Numbered from the stretch's first letter, positions 20,259-28,980 are shown. The stretch: DNA of 64,000 nucleotides from Rhizobiaceae bacterium (GCA_016742175.1 JACVCH010000017.1:28048-92047); one strand, 5' to 3'. Program-made: numbers and translations. Notes: a model not told the origin generated them from the letters alone.

Positions 20259-20783
20259 ATGCCGGTCTATGAACTCGACGGCGTCGGCCCGCAATTCGAC
20301 GATCGCGACACGAACTGGATCGCGCCGGACGCGCATGTGATCGGCAAGGTGACGCTCGGCAAGGATGTCGGCGTCTGGTTCGGCGCGGTGCTGCGCGGCG
20401 ACAATGAGCGCATCGAGATCGGCGCGGGCTCCAACGTGCAGGAGCACACGATGATGCACACCGATCCGGGCTATCCGCTGACCGTCGGCAAGGGCTGCAC
20501 GATCGGCCACCGGGCGATCCTGCACGGCTGCACGATCGGCGACAATTCGCTGGTCGGCATGGGCGCGATCATCCTCAACGGCGCGAAGATCGGGAAGAAT
20601 TCGCTGGTCGGCGCCGGCGCGCTCATCACCGAGGGCAAGGAATTCCCCGACAATTCGCTGATCGTCGGCTCGCCCGCCAAGGCGATCCGCACGCTTTCGA
20701 ATGAGGACGTTCTGCGCGCCTCGGCCGCCAGCTACGTCGCCAACGGCAAGCGCTTCACCAAGGGCATGAAGCAGATCGACTAA
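20259..20783 (+). CDS. Gamma carbonic anhydrase family protein (LbH)
   Basis: Left-handed beta-helix trimer of 174 residues in the gamma carbonic anhydrase / PaaY-YrdA group. Hexapeptide repeats run from [21 protein letters not shown] through [17 protein letters not shown]. Zinc-ligand histidines are visible at EHTMMH and in IGHRAILHG. The end, [10 protein letters not shown], is typical of the family. Many members of this class have weak or no carbonic anhydrase activity, so the precise reaction is uncertain. It is a single gene. Confidence 0.87.
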   Translation: MPVYELDGVGPQFDDRDTNWIAPDAHVIGKVTLGKDVGVWFGAVLRGDNERIEIGAGSNVQEHTMMHTDPGYPLTVGKGCTIGHRAILHGCTIGDNSLVGMGAIILNGAKIGKNSLVGAGALITEGKEFPDNSLIVGSPAKAIRTLSNEDVLRASAASYVANGKRFTKGMKQID

Positions 20784-20786
20784 ACC

Positions 20787-20826
20787 AAAAAAGTTGGAGC
20801 CGGTTCTCGGGGAAGAACCGGCTCCA
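20787..20826 (-). terminator. Rho-independent terminator of the BTLCP gene
   Basis: Perfect 13-bp inverted repeat (arms 20795-20807 and 20814-20826, 6-base loop). Read on the minus strand it is followed by AAC and then a run of six T. The T-run is only on that side, so the element serves the minus-strand gene at 20877 and not the carbonic anhydrase gene. Confidence 0.85.
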
Positions 20827-20876
20827 GCCAGGCCGAACGGACGGGGAGTGGGGGCTCGACCGGGCTATTCGCGCAT

Positions 20877-21488
20877 TCAGCGGGCGGCGACGCTGCCGAC
20901 CAGGATGTCGCGGTCGTCATTGATGCCGACCCACATTCCGGCATGCTGCGACGACTGGCGCTTCAGGAAGCTGTATTCGGTCTCGTTCCAGCGCAGGACG
21001 CGCATTTCGAGATTGTCGAGGACGAAGTCGCCCATCGAGGTGTGGACGACCAGCACGGCATGACCGTCGCCATTGGGCTGGCGCACCACGGTAATCAGGA
21101 GATTCGAGGCCGGCACGCCCTGTTCGATCAGGCGCTTGCGCTTTTCGAGCACGTAGTCTTCGCAGTCGCCGAAGCCGTTGACCGGATAGGACCAGTATTC
21201 CTCGATGCCCCACATCTCCATGTCGGTGCGCGGGCGCACGGCGAGGTTGATCATGTTGTTGACGTTGACGATCTCGGCCCACAACTCGCGGGTCAGTTCG
21301 GTCGGCGCGCTTGCATTCGCCGTCGGCTGGCATTCGGCCGGCATGCGCCGGCAGAAATCATAGTGGCCGACCGGCTGCGTCGTCAGCCCGCCGACATGCA
21401 TGAAGGGCTGCGCCGCGGCGGACGTCGCGATGATGGCAAAAAAACCTGCCATTGCGATCGCGATCTTGTTATACTTCGAAGTCCCCAT
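20877..21488 (-). CDS. Bacterial transglutaminase-like cysteine proteinase (BTLCP, C93)
   Basis: Secreted or periplasmic cysteine-protease-fold protein of 203 residues, with a signal peptide ending ATSAAA near residue 26. The candidate triad is visible: Cys109 in VNGFGDCEDYV, His143 in GDGHAVLVV and Asp158 in FVLDNLE. The size fits the LapG/BTLCP group. LapG cleaves biofilm adhesins under cyclic-di-GMP control, but no lapD- or adhesin-like gene is adjacent, so that role is only a possibility. GGGGAG precedes the ATG. It has its own terminator. Confidence 0.85.
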   Translation of the reverse strand: MGTSKYNKIAIAMAGFFAIIATSAAAQPFMHVGGLTTQPVGHYDFCRRMPAECQPTANASAPTELTRELWAEIVNVNNMINLAVRPRTDMEMWGIEEYWSYPVNGFGDCEDYVLEKRKRLIEQGVPASNLLITVVRQPNGDGHAVLVVHTSMGDFVLDNLEMRVLRWNETEYSFLKRQSSQHAGMWVGINDDRDILVGSVAAR

Positions 21489-21658
21489 CTTCTTGTCTCC
21501 CCGTTTGAAGAGACAATGACAGGTCCGGATTTATTCCACGCGAAAAGTCAAGTCGAGATTAGAGTAAAATACAATCGATATTTGAATCAATACTTATTCA
21601 AATTGTGCATACTCGGTTCAGTCTATGGTAACCATGATATCCCGCTGCCGGGACATGC
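21489..21658. promoter_or_regulatory. AT-rich intergenic region upstream of the BTLCP gene
   Basis: Markedly AT-rich stretch in a GC-rich chromosome. It holds an inverted repeat TTTGAAT-N8-ATTCAAA at 21581-21602, about 93 bp upstream of the BTLCP start. This may be a regulator site; no -35/-10 pair was assigned with confidence. Confidence 0.4.
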
Positions 21659-21686
21659 AAAAAGGGCCGGCGCGAGGCCAGCCCTT
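21659..21686 (-). terminator. Rho-independent terminator of the tandem PilZ gene
   Basis: 10-bp stem (AAGGGCCGGC at 21662-21671 with GCCAGCCCTT at 21677-21686, one wobble) followed on the minus strand by TTTTT-like sequence. It sits 23 bp after the PilZ stop. Confidence 0.8.
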
Positions 21687-21709
21687 GTGATGGTTTCGAG
21701 GCGTTTCGA

Positions 21710-22321
21710 TCAGCGGTTGGAGAAGGCGGCTTCCAGCGTTTCCTCGCGCTGCAGGGCGGCGAACTCGACGGCGATGCCGTCCTGGAAGTGACGCACCACC
21801 TGACCGCGCATCGCGCCGAGCGTGACCTGGACACCGAGTGCCGGGCGAACTTCGATCTCGACCGCGGCGCCCGAGAGCGACAGGTCGACGATGCGGCAGC
21901 GATACTGCCGGCCGTCGCCGAGCTGCAGGACGGTGATCGGATTGCGCGGCGCGACGCGCTGGTGGCGGCGATCCTCGGGCAGGTCGAGTTCGTGCTTGTT
22001 GGCAAGCCAGGTAAGCTGAGCGGCGAGCTTCTCGCGCTTGCGCTCCGAGGCGATGACCGTCATCGCGAAGCCGTCCTCGGTCAGGCGCGTCACCACGCCC
22101 TCGACACGGCCGATATGGTCAAGATAGGCGATCACCCGTTCGCCAGGCTCGCCGGGACGGTCGGCGCGGATGGCGACGTCGCCGGGCGACATGTCGATGA
22201 CCTGGCAGGGATGCTCCGAACGGTCCTCGAGCATGAAGCGTCCATAGATCTTCACGCGCACGCGCTGGAAGCTGCGACGTTCGCTTCTTGCCGGAGCGAC
22301 TTGCAACGCCGCTGAACTCAT
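21710..22321 (-). CDS. Tandem PilZ domain protein
   Basis: Cytoplasmic cyclic-di-GMP receptor candidate of 203 residues with two PilZ domains. The first (about 10-100) has RRSFQRVRVKIYGRF and DMSPGDVAI, matching RxxxR and (D/N)xSxxG. The second (about 115-200) has RRHQRVAPRNP and DLSLSGAAVEI. Both motifs are complete in the second domain; in the first, DMSPGD keeps the pattern. The ATG at 22321 is chosen over an upstream TTG. It probably couples cyclic-di-GMP to motility or surface traits. A palindrome lies in its leader. Confidence 0.85.
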   Translation of the reverse strand: MSSAALQVAPARSERRSFQRVRVKIYGRFMLEDRSEHPCQVIDMSPGDVAIRADRPGEPGERVIAYLDHIGRVEGVVTRLTEDGFAMTVIASERKREKLAAQLTWLANKHELDLPEDRRHQRVAPRNPITVLQLGDGRQYRCRIVDLSLSGAAVEIEVRPALGVQVTLGAMRGQVVRHFQDGIAVEFAALQREETLEAAFSNR

Positions 22322-22346
22322 CTTCGCCTCAGCCCCCGCCAATTCC

Positions 22347-22362
22347 GTCGGACACGTCCGAC
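22347..22362. promoter_or_regulatory. Palindrome in the leader of the PilZ gene
   Basis: GTCGGAC-AC-GTCCGAC is a perfect 7-bp inverted repeat 26 bp upstream of the PilZ start. It could be an operator or a leader hairpin; there is no further support. Confidence 0.35.
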
Positions 22363-22472
22363 TGACTTGGGCTCAAAATAGCGCCTTAGTCGTTAACATG
22401 TTGTAATCCGAATTGGTCGAACACGCGGTTCGCGAGCGCCAGAAGGCCGCAATCTCTGGTCCAATCGCGTGG

Positions 22473-23081
22473 CTAGTTGCGGCCGCCGTCGAGGACGACG
22501 AGATGGCGGACGCGGCGGGCGCGGTCGGCGGGCTCGAGGACATCCGGCGCAAGGCTCGGCGCCTGTGCGCCGATGTCGAGCGCCGGCGACGCATCGGGAT
22601 CAAGGAGCCGGGCCTCGCCAAGTTCGAGGTTTGCGATCGCGTGCGCGCCGATCCAGAACGGCCGGTCGAGGGGCGTCGCGAGACCGATGGCGCGGGGACG
22701 GCCCGGCCCTGCGTCCAGCGGCAGCAGAAGGAGCTCGAAATTCGCGTGGCGACCCTGGCAGCTAGCGCCATGCGCTTCGGCCAGCACCACGGCGTCCTGC
22801 GTCAACGTCGCCCTTGCGAGCGCGCCGATGGCCTCCCGGTCGTCCGCCCGCCAGATTTCGGCGAAGGGCAGATGGCGCAATTCGCGGCCGAAGACGGCGC
22901 AGACATTGGTGCCGGCGAGCCGGAAGCGCAGTTCGTTCGCGTCGTCGAATTCGAGGATGAAGGTGTCGGGCAGGCGTCCCTTGATCGCGGTCGGATCGAT
23001 TTCCGTGCGGAACGGGGCAGGGCGGCCGGCGCGCAGCATGTTCCAATATCGGAACATCGCGATCGTGCCGTCCTTTTTCAT
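22473..23081 (-). CDS. PAS_5 domain protein
   Basis: Conserved alphaproteobacterial protein of 202 residues made almost wholly of a PAS_5-type domain. It opens KKDGTIAMFRYWNMLRAGRP and contains PTAIKGRLPDTFILEFDD and RFRLAGTNVCAVFGRELR. The ATG at 23081 is chosen for GGGAGC upstream; a longer reading from 23153 has no support. There is no output domain, so it may sense a ligand and act through a partner. Function is not established for the family. It is divergent from the rhomboid gene and probably monocistronic. Confidence 0.8.
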   Translation of the reverse strand: MKKDGTIAMFRYWNMLRAGRPAPFRTEIDPTAIKGRLPDTFILEFDDANELRFRLAGTNVCAVFGRELRHLPFAEIWRADDREAIGALARATLTQDAVVLAEAHGASCQGRHANFELLLLPLDAGPGRPRAIGLATPLDRPFWIGAHAIANLELGEARLLDPDASPALDIGAQAPSLAPDVLEPADRARRVRHLVVLDGGRN

Positions 23082-23332
23082 CAAAGCCTGCTCCCAGTTT
23101 CCTCGCCGATCCGTCCCGAAACGAGACGAATCGGACCGCCAGATGGTCATCACATGGCCAAGGATGCAGGGCGCGTGCCAGCCCCGCTAGGAGTTCTTAA
23201 CTCTTCTGAGGCCGGTTAAGGTTAATGAAAGGTTGATGTTGCCGGCCGGGCGCCGCCGTGAGAGCTTTCGGTACGGGAAGCAAATACCTCGGCGCAACTC
23301 CAGTCGCGCTGCGGGAGCAGGGGGCTCGGTTG
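23082..23332. other. Intergenic region, possible small RNA on the + strand
   Basis: About 330 bp separate the PAS_5 gene (minus) from the rhomboid gene (plus), and no protein-coding gene is evident. A complete intrinsic terminator ends at about 23369 on the plus strand with no plus-strand gene before it. The upstream 100-150 bases contain short inverted repeats such as GGTA/TACC and CTCC/GGAG. This fits an untranslated small RNA or an attenuated leader of the rhomboid gene. A promoter was not identified. Confidence 0.4.
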
Positions 23333-23369
23333 GCCGTTCGAAGCAAGCCTTCGAACGGCTTTCTTTTTG
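23333..23369 (+). terminator. Orphan Rho-independent terminator upstream of the rhomboid gene
   Basis: Perfect 11-bp stem GCCGTTCGAAG / CTTCGAACGGC with a CAAGC loop, followed directly by TTTCTTTTT. It ends 45 bp before the rhomboid start, with no plus-strand gene before it. Confidence 0.8.
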
Positions 23370-23414
23370 CCCCGAGACTGGCGGTCGCCCCTCCAGACCT
23401 CTATCTCGGCACTT

Positions 23415-24137
23415 ATGGACCAGCCACGCCCGATCAACTCCCCCGACGACCACGAATGGCGCGAGACGGCGCCGCCGCGGCGAGAACCGATCTTCAACCT
23501 GCCGGCGGTCGTCATCGCGCTGATCGCGGTTTGCGTCGGCGTCCATGCCGTGCGGATGCTTCTCATTTCCGAACAGCAGGATATCGGGATCATCGCGCGC
23601 TTCGCCTTCATTCCGATCCGCTATTCGGGCCAGTACATCATCGACGCCTATGCCTTTGCGGGGCCGGTCACCTACGCGTTCCTCCATGGCGGCGTCGCCC
23701 ATCTGGCGGTCAACATGGTCTGGCTGGCGGCTTTCGGCTCGCCGCTCGCCCACCGCATCGGCACGGTGCGATTCCTCGCCTTCTGGCTCTTCACCGCGCT
23801 TGCCGCGGTCGGGCTTCACTATGTGCTCCACTCCGGCGATCCGACGCCGGTCGTCGGCGCGTCCGGAGCGATCTCGGGCATGATGGGCGCGGCGGCCCGG
23901 TTCGCCTTCCAGGTCAATCGTTTCGCCGGCAAGCCCGCCTTTACCGGGCCGATCCTGCCGGTCGGCGTTGTCCTGCGCCACCGCATGACCTTCATGTTCC
24001 TGCTCGTCTGGTTCGTCATGAACCTGGCCATGGGATTGGGCTCCATCGCTCCGGGCGTCGGGCAGATCGCGTGGGAGGCGCATATCGGTGGCCTCTTGGC
24101 CGGATTTTTCGGTCTCGCCCTTTTCGACCGTCGCTGA
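23415..24137 (+). CDS. Rhomboid family intramembrane serine protease
   Basis: Six-helix intramembrane serine protease of 240 residues. The catalytic Ser150 lies in VVGASGAISG and His223 in AWEAHIGGLLAGFFG. The loop/helix motif HLAVN (96-100) of rhomboids is also present. The ATG at 23415 begins MDQPRPINSP; the 24 polar N-terminal residues are cytosolic. It stands alone, downstream of a terminator and upstream of a CBS protein gene. Substrates are unknown. Confidence 0.9.
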   Translation: MDQPRPINSPDDHEWRETAPPRREPIFNLPAVVIALIAVCVGVHAVRMLLISEQQDIGIIARFAFIPIRYSGQYIIDAYAFAGPVTYAFLHGGVAHLAVNMVWLAAFGSPLAHRIGTVRFLAFWLFTALAAVGLHYVLHSGDPTPVVGASGAISGMMGAAARFAFQVNRFAGKPAFTGPILPVGVVLRHRMTFMFLLVWFVMNLAMGLGSIAPGVGQIAWEAHIGGLLAGFFGLALFDRR

Positions 24138-24229
24138 CGACACGACATTTCCCGTGATGGCGGAGCGCTTGAAAAGCGCCCGATCCCGGCGCAACATACC
24201 GCTGCGAATGTCATAGAGGAGGTCTGCGC

Positions 24230-24661
24230 ATGACGGTGAAGGCAATTCTGGACGCCAAGGGACGCGACGTGGTGACGGTCGAGCCGACGATGACGCTCGC
24301 CGAGGCCGCCCGGCTCCTCGCCGAAAAGCGGATCGGCGCCGTCGTCGTCACCAAGGCGGGCGCGAAGATCGCCGGCATCCTCTCCGAGCGCGACATCGTC
24401 CGCCAGATCGGCCTGCGCGGCGCGGCCGCTCTCGACGAGTCGATTTCCACGGCGATGACCGCCAAGGTCAAGACTTGCCAGGAGGGCCACACGGTCAACC
24501 AGGTGATGGAGATCATGACGCGCGGACGCTTCCGCCATCTGCCGGTCGAGCGCGAGGGCATGCTGGCCGGCATCGTGTCGATCGGCGATGTCGTGAAACA
24601 GCGGATCGAGGACGTGGAGCGCGAAGCGGAGGAAATCCGCCACTATATCGCCACCGCCTGA
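24230..24661 (+). CDS. CBS domain pair protein
   Basis: Stand-alone protein of 143 residues with two CBS motifs forming one Bateman module (about 8-65 and 75-135), for example VEPTMTLAEAARLLAEKRIGAVVV and HTVNQVMEIMTRGRFRHLPV. Such modules bind adenine nucleotides and often adjust a partner enzyme. No partner is evident nearby. GAGGAGG lies before the ATG. Confidence 0.9.
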   Translation: MTVKAILDAKGRDVVTVEPTMTLAEAARLLAEKRIGAVVVTKAGAKIAGILSERDIVRQIGLRGAAALDESISTAMTAKVKTCQEGHTVNQVMEIMTRGRFRHLPVEREGMLAGIVSIGDVVKQRIEDVEREAEEIRHYIATA

Positions 24662-24676
24662 CACTTGTTTCGGGTC

Positions 24677-24707
24677 TCGCCGGCGGAGCTTCTCGCTCCG
24701 CCGGCGA
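24677..24707. terminator. Convergent hairpin between the CBS and yjhX genes
   Basis: Perfect 13-bp inverted repeat TCGCCGGCGGAGC / GCTCCGCCGGCGA with a 5-base loop, just between two convergent stops. No T-run is on either side, so it may act as a bidirectional 3'-end structure rather than a strict intrinsic terminator. Confidence 0.6.
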
Positions 24708-24720
24708 TGCCGTTTCAGCG

Positions 24721-24978
24721 CTACCTGTTGTCCAGCTCGGCGCGCACGAGCATGAGCCCCCGGCGTGTGACGCGGTAGGGACCGCCGCCCGACGAGGCGA
24801 TGGCGCGCTTCTGTTTCAGTTTTCGAAACAGGATGAGATCGACCCCCGGCAGGTGCCAGCCGTCGCGGGTGAAAGCCCTGACGCTTTCGATCTTTCTTGC
24901 TTCGTTCTTTTCGATTTCGATGCGCCCGCCCTGGGCGAGCAGGTGGAGGATGCGCTGTTCGGCGCGTGAAATGTCCAT
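24721..24978 (-). CDS. yjhX: YjhX family protein (putative toxin family)
   Basis: Small protein of 85 residues matching the YjhX/DUF2084 family of E. coli along its whole length. Shared features include the N-terminal SRAEQRILHLLAQGGRI, a middle SVRAFTRDG and the C-terminal KLKQKRAI, PYRVTRRGL and RAELDNR. In E. coli it has been proposed as the toxin partner of the GNAT-family protein YjhQ. Here it is single; the nearest GNAT gene is 1.8 kb away on the other strand after gatB. Toxicity is therefore not shown by context. The ATG at 24978 is chosen as the family start; its RBS is weak. Confidence 0.8.
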   Translation of the reverse strand: MDISRAEQRILHLLAQGGRIEIEKNEARKIESVRAFTRDGWHLPGVDLILFRKLKQKRAIASSGGGPYRVTRRGLMLVRAELDNR

Positions 24979-25271
24979 GTGAAGTCCGTGGAAAAGCCGG
25001 CCAAAGGCCAATGCACATCGCCGCCGCCATCGCGATGGCGCGGTCGGTTCAGCTTTTCTGCCCTGCCTCTAAAGAGGTCAGGGCCTTATCGGGACTCACT
25101 GCGGTTGGACATCAACAACTCCATGATGCGCGCCGCCTATAGCAAACCGGCCCGCCGAATGCCAGCCCGTGCCGCACTTGGCCTTGCCTCCCGGCCGGGT
25201 TTGCACTAGCGAAAGGCGGACGAAAGCGCCGATCCGCTCGGCCGCAGGACAGAGTTTCGAAGCAGGATTCC
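24979..25271. other. Divergent intergenic region yjhX/gatB
   Basis: 293 bp hold the promoters for both genes. An imperfect inverted repeat (CCCTG-CCTCT-AA-AGAGG-TCAGGG) lies near 25061-25083, and CTATAG at about 25136 is a possible -10 on either strand. No stable RNA gene is apparent. Confidence 0.35.
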
Positions 25272-26771
25272 ATGACGCTCATCGACACCCGCACGCCCGA
25301 TCCCAAGCGCCTGATCTCCGGCGCGACCGGCGATTGGGAAATCATCATCGGCATGGAAATCCACGCGCAGATCCTGTCGCAGTCGAAGCTCTTTTCGGGC
25401 GCGTCGACCACGTTCGGCGCGGCGCCGAACTCCAATGTCAGCCTCGTCGACGCGGCCATGCCGGGCATGCTGCCGGTGATCAACGAGGAATGCGTCAAGC
25501 AGGCGATCCGCACCGGGCTCGGCCTCAAGGCGCGGATCAACCACCGCTCGGTCTTCGACCGGAAGAACTATTTTTATCCCGACCTGCCGCAGGGCTACCA
25601 GATCTCGCAGTTCAAGCAGCCGATCGTCGGCGAGGGCATCGTGCTCGTCTCGGTCGGGCCCGACAAAAAGGGCGAGTTCGAGGAGATCGAGGTCGGCATC
25701 GAGCGCCTGCATCTCGAGCAGGACGCCGGCAAATCGCTGCACGACCAGCACCCGACCATGTCCTATGTCGACCTCAACCGCTCGGGTGTGGCGCTGATGG
25801 AGATCGTCTCCAAGCCGGATATCCGGTCGGCCGACGAGGCCAAGGCCTATGTCACCAAGCTGCGCACCATCATGCGCTATCTGGGCACCTGCGACGGCAA
25901 CATGGACGAGGGTTCGCTGCGCGCGGACGTCAACGTTTCGGTGCGCCGTCCGGGCGAGCCGTTCGGCACGCGCTGCGAGATCAAGAACGTCAACTCCATC
26001 CGCTTCATCGGCCAGGCGATCGAATCCGAGGCGCGGCGCCAGATCGCCATCCTCGAAGATGGCGGGTCGATCGACCAGGAGACGCGGCTTTTCGATCCCA
26101 CCAAGGGCGAAACGCGCTCGATGCGCTCCAAGGAAGAGGCGCACGACTATCGCTATTTTCCCGACCCGGACCTTTTGCCGCTCGAATTCGACCAGGCTTA
26201 TGTCGATGCGCTTGCCGCCCATCTGCCCGAACTGCCGGACGACAAGCGCGCGCGGTTGATCGAGAGCCTCGGCCTTTCCGTCTATGACGCGTCGATCCTC
26301 GTCTCCGACAAGGCGATCGCCGACTATTACGAGAAGGTCGCCGAGGGTCGCGACGGCAAGGCTGCCGCCAACTGGGTCATCAACGACCTTCTCGGCGCCT
26401 TGAACAAGGCCGGCAAGGACATCGCCGATTCGCCCGTCTCGCCGGACCAGCTCGGCGCGATCATCGAACTGATCCGAGAAGGCACCATCTCCGGCAAGAT
26501 CGCCAAGGACCTCTTCGAGATCGTCTGGACAGAGGGCGGCGACCCGCGCGCGCTCGTCGAGACGCGCGGCATGAAGCAGGTGACCGACACCGGCGCCATC
26601 GAAAAGGCCGTCGACGACGTCATCGCCGCCAACCCCGACAAGGTCGAGCAGGCGCGTGCCAAGCCGACCATGGCCGGCTGGTTCGTCGGCCAGGTGATGA
26701 AGGCGACCGGCGGCAAGGCCAACCCGCAGGCGGTCAACGATCTCGTCAAGGCGCGGCTGGGAATCGAGTAA
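25272..26771 (+). CDS. gatB: Aspartyl/glutamyl-tRNA amidotransferase subunit B
   Basis: Subunit B of GatCAB, which converts mischarged Glu-tRNA(Gln) and/or Asp-tRNA(Asn) by an ATP-dependent amidation in the cytoplasm; 499 residues, usual length. The cradle domain begins [15 protein letters not shown], followed by [16 protein letters not shown] and a YqeY-like C-terminal tail ([20 protein letters not shown]) for tRNA contact. AGGA lies before the ATG. gatA and gatC are not in this window. The final base of its stop overlaps the next gene. Confidence 0.96.
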   Translation: MTLIDTRTPDPKRLISGATGDWEIIIGMEIHAQILSQSKLFSGASTTFGAAPNSNVSLVDAAMPGMLPVINEECVKQAIRTGLGLKARINHRSVFDRKNYFYPDLPQGYQISQFKQPIVGEGIVLVSVGPDKKGEFEEIEVGIERLHLEQDAGKSLHDQHPTMSYVDLNRSGVALMEIVSKPDIRSADEAKAYVTKLRTIMRYLGTCDGNMDEGSLRADVNVSVRRPGEPFGTRCEIKNVNSIRFIGQAIESEARRQIAILEDGGSIDQETRLFDPTKGETRSMRSKEEAHDYRYFPDPDLLPLEFDQAYVDALAAHLPELPDDKRARLIESLGLSVYDASILVSDKAIADYYEKVAEGRDGKAAANWVINDLLGALNKAGKDIADSPVSPDQLGAIIELIREGTISGKIAKDLFEIVWTEGGDPRALVETRGMKQVTDTGAIEKAVDDVIAANPDKVEQARAKPTMAGWFVGQVMKATGGKANPQAVNDLVKARLGIE

Positions 26772-27271
26772 TGTTCGTTCGCACCGTCTCGAAGCGCGAT
26801 TTGAAGGCCGTGCAGGCGCTTCTCGCCGAGACGTGGCATGCGACCTACGACGCGATCTATGGCGAGGCGCGTGTAGGCGAGATCATCGTCGAATGGCATT
26901 CGATGGCGGCCCTCGAGGAACGGCTCGAAGCGCCGCTTTCGGAATTCCTGGTCGCTGATGACGGGACGGCCATCGGAGGCGTCGCCTATGCGACGGCGAT
27001 CGACGAGGGCAAGACCGTGATGCTGCATCAGCTCTACGTCCGCCCGGACAGCCAGGGCCGCGGCATCGGCGGATTGCTGCTCGACGAGATCGAGGGCTGT
27101 TTTCCCGACGCGGACAAGGTCCGGCTCGAAGTCGAGGAGGCGAATACGAAGGCCGTCGCCTTCTATCTCGCCGAGGGCTTCGCCAAGGTCGGGCGGACGG
27201 CGAGCTGCGGGCGGCCGGATTCGGGCATTCCCGCCGATATCTACGAACGGCCGATCATGTGGGCGGACTGA
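26771..27271 (+). CDS. GNAT family N-acetyltransferase
   Basis: Acetyl-CoA-dependent acetyltransferase of 166 residues. Motif A is LYVRPDSQGRGIGGLLLDEIE near residues 90-110, followed by VEEANTKAVAFYLAEGFAKVGR. Substrate not known. Its ATG overlaps the gatB stop (TAATG), so it is translationally coupled to gatB. Confidence 0.88.
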   Translation: MFVRTVSKRDLKAVQALLAETWHATYDAIYGEARVGEIIVEWHSMAALEERLEAPLSEFLVADDGTAIGGVAYATAIDEGKTVMLHQLYVRPDSQGRGIGGLLLDEIEGCFPDADKVRLEVEEANTKAVAFYLAEGFAKVGRTASCGRPDSGIPADIYERPIMWAD

Positions 27272-27340
27272 GCCCTTGTCATCGACAGCCCGGAACGCCA
27301 TAAGGCGGGGACGATTGGGCGCCCAGTTGCGGATGTGCGA

Positions 27341-27745
27341 ATGTCTATGAAAACCTTCTTCACGCAGTTCTTCACCTGGTGGAACGGCCAGACGCTGGGC
27401 ACGCGCTTCCACACCTGGCGCCACGGCAAGCCGGTGGGCGAGGACGAGTTCGGCAATCTCTATTACGAGGGCGGCGTCGACACCGAAGGGCGCACGCGCC
27501 GCTGGGTGATCTACAAGGACTATGCGGAAGCCAGCATGATCCCGCCCGGCTGGCATGGCTGGATGCACCACCGCGTCGATACGCCGCCGAAGGACGACAA
27601 CTACCAGCCGCGCGAGTGGCAAAAGCCGCATCTGCCCAACCTGACCGGCACCAGCTTCGCCTACCGGCCGAAAGGCTCGGTCGTCACGCAGGACCAGCGT
27701 CCGCGCGTGACCGGCGACTACGACGCCTGGACGCCCGGCAACTGA
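27341..27745 (+). CDS. Complex I accessory subunit, NDUFA12/B17.2 family
   Basis: Supernumerary subunit of the proton-pumping NADH:quinone oxidoreductase, 134 residues, on the peripheral arm. It shows the family core QFFTWWNGQTLGTRFHTWRHG and VGEDEFGNLYYEGG, then PPGWHGWMHHRVDTPP and a C-terminal PYRP-like SFAYRPKGS. This subunit is found in Alphaproteobacteria and mitochondria. The start may be 27341 or 27347 (both ATG). The main nuo operon is not here. Confidence 0.9.
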   Translation: MSMKTFFTQFFTWWNGQTLGTRFHTWRHGKPVGEDEFGNLYYEGGVDTEGRTRRWVIYKDYAEASMIPPGWHGWMHHRVDTPPKDDNYQPREWQKPHLPNLTGTSFAYRPKGSVVTQDQRPRVTGDYDAWTPGN

Positions 27746-27818
27746 CGGCGAGACCACAATCGCCACAATCGACGGCTAGGCCGTTCGGGTCGCGACGGAC
27801 GGGAACAGGGCTTCACGC

Positions 27819-28355
27819 ATGAATTCGAGACTGGCGGGCGCATTGGCGGGACTTGTCTTCGCAACCGGACTTGCCGCCCCCGGCAATTCGTTCGCGCAGG
27901 ACCTGCAGTTCGACCTGCCGCCGGACGACGAGTTCATCTACGAGGAAGCCCCCGCAGAGGGCGGCTCGTTCGAGGAACTGCCGATGGAGGAAGCGCCAAC
28001 CGAGGTGCCCATCCAGCGCGTCGAAAACCCGGTCGCCGAATTTTCCGGCATCGACAAGATCACCGGACGCATCATCTCCTTCGACGTCTATGTCGACGAG
28101 ACCGTGCAGTTCGGTGCGCTGCAGGTGACGCCGCGCATCTGCTATTCCTCGGGCGAGGGCCAGGAGCCGCGCACGGACAGTTTCGTCGAGGTCGACGAGA
28201 TCACGCTCGACCGCAAGATCAGGCGAATCTTCTCCGGCTGGATGTTCGCCGAAAGCCCCGGCCTAAACGCCGTCGAGCATGCCGTCTATGACGTCTGGCT
28301 GAAGGCCTGCAAGCAGGAATCGGACGTGCCGGCGCCTGAATCGGCTGCCGGCTAA
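27819..28355 (+). CDS. DUF2155 family periplasmic protein
   Basis: Secreted protein of 178 residues conserved in Alphaproteobacteria. A signal peptide ends NSFAQ near residue 27. An acidic Glu-rich linker (about 28-70) is followed by the DUF2155 domain, which contains [18 protein letters not shown], a paired Cys (RICYSS and KACKQ) and [20 protein letters not shown]. The two Cys could form a disulfide. Its stop overlaps the end of convergent aat by a few bases. The function is not established. Confidence 0.85.
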   Translation: MNSRLAGALAGLVFATGLAAPGNSFAQDLQFDLPPDDEFIYEEAPAEGGSFEELPMEEAPTEVPIQRVENPVAEFSGIDKITGRIISFDVYVDETVQFGALQVTPRICYSSGEGQEPRTDSFVEVDEITLDRKIRRIFSGWMFAESPGLNAVEHAVYDVWLKACKQESDVPAPESAAG

Positions 28356-28966
28356 AACGTCGCCGGCTCTCCATCGAGCGCCTTTTCCAGCATCGTCTCG
28401 TATTTGCGACGCGGCACGTCGATCGCGCCGAAGCGCTTCAGGTGCTCGGTGGTGAACTGCGTGTCCAACAGGTCGAAGCCCCTGTCGCGCAACCGCTCCA
28501 CGAGGGCGACGAGGCAGACCTTCGACGCGTCGCGCTCGAGGCTGAACATGCTCTCGCCGAAGAACACGCGTCCGAGCGTCACGCCGTAGAGCCCGCCGAC
28601 GAGCGCACCGTCCTTCCACGCTTCGACCGTGTGGCAGTGGCCGATGGCGAAGAGCCGAGCATAGGCGGCGCGGATCGGCAGGTTGATCCAGGTGTTCGGG
28701 CGGCCGGGACGCGCCGCGCCGCAGCCAGCGATGACGCCTTCGAAATCGGTGTCGAACCGGATTTCGAACGGCGCGCGGCGGACGGTCTTGGCGAGGCTGC
28801 GCGGGACGTGGAAATCGTCGAGCGGCAGGATGCCGCGCGTTTCGGGGCGCACCCAGAAGATTTCGGGATCGCCGGCGTTCTCGGCCATGGGGAACACTCC
28901 TGCCGCGTAGGCGCGCAGCAGGAGGTCGGTCGGGATCGTGAAACCGGGAGCGAAGGGCCGGCTCAT
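28352..28966 (-). CDS. aat: Leucyl/phenylalanyl-tRNA-protein transferase
   Basis: N-end rule enzyme of 204 residues that adds Leu or Phe to proteins starting with Lys or Arg, marking them for ClpS/ClpAP. Family blocks are visible: [69 protein letters not shown] and [16 protein letters not shown]. The ATG at 28966 lies 14 bases after the accC stop, in the same unit. The end overlaps the DUF2155 stop on the other strand. Confidence 0.95.
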   Translation of the reverse strand: MSRPFAPGFTIPTDLLLRAYAAGVFPMAENAGDPEIFWVRPETRGILPLDDFHVPRSLAKTVRRAPFEIRFDTDFEGVIAGCGAARPGRPNTWINLPIRAAYARLFAIGHCHTVEAWKDGALVGGLYGVTLGRVFFGESMFSLERDASKVCLVALVERLRDRGFDLLDTQFTTEHLKRFGAIDVPRRKYETMLEKALDGEPATF

Positions 28967-28980
28967 CTCACGGAAGACCC

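Noticed and set aside
25136..25165. CTATAG as the -10 of gatB or yjhX
   Set aside because: No acceptable -35 at 16-18 bp for gatB, and only a partial match (CTGGCA) for yjhX.
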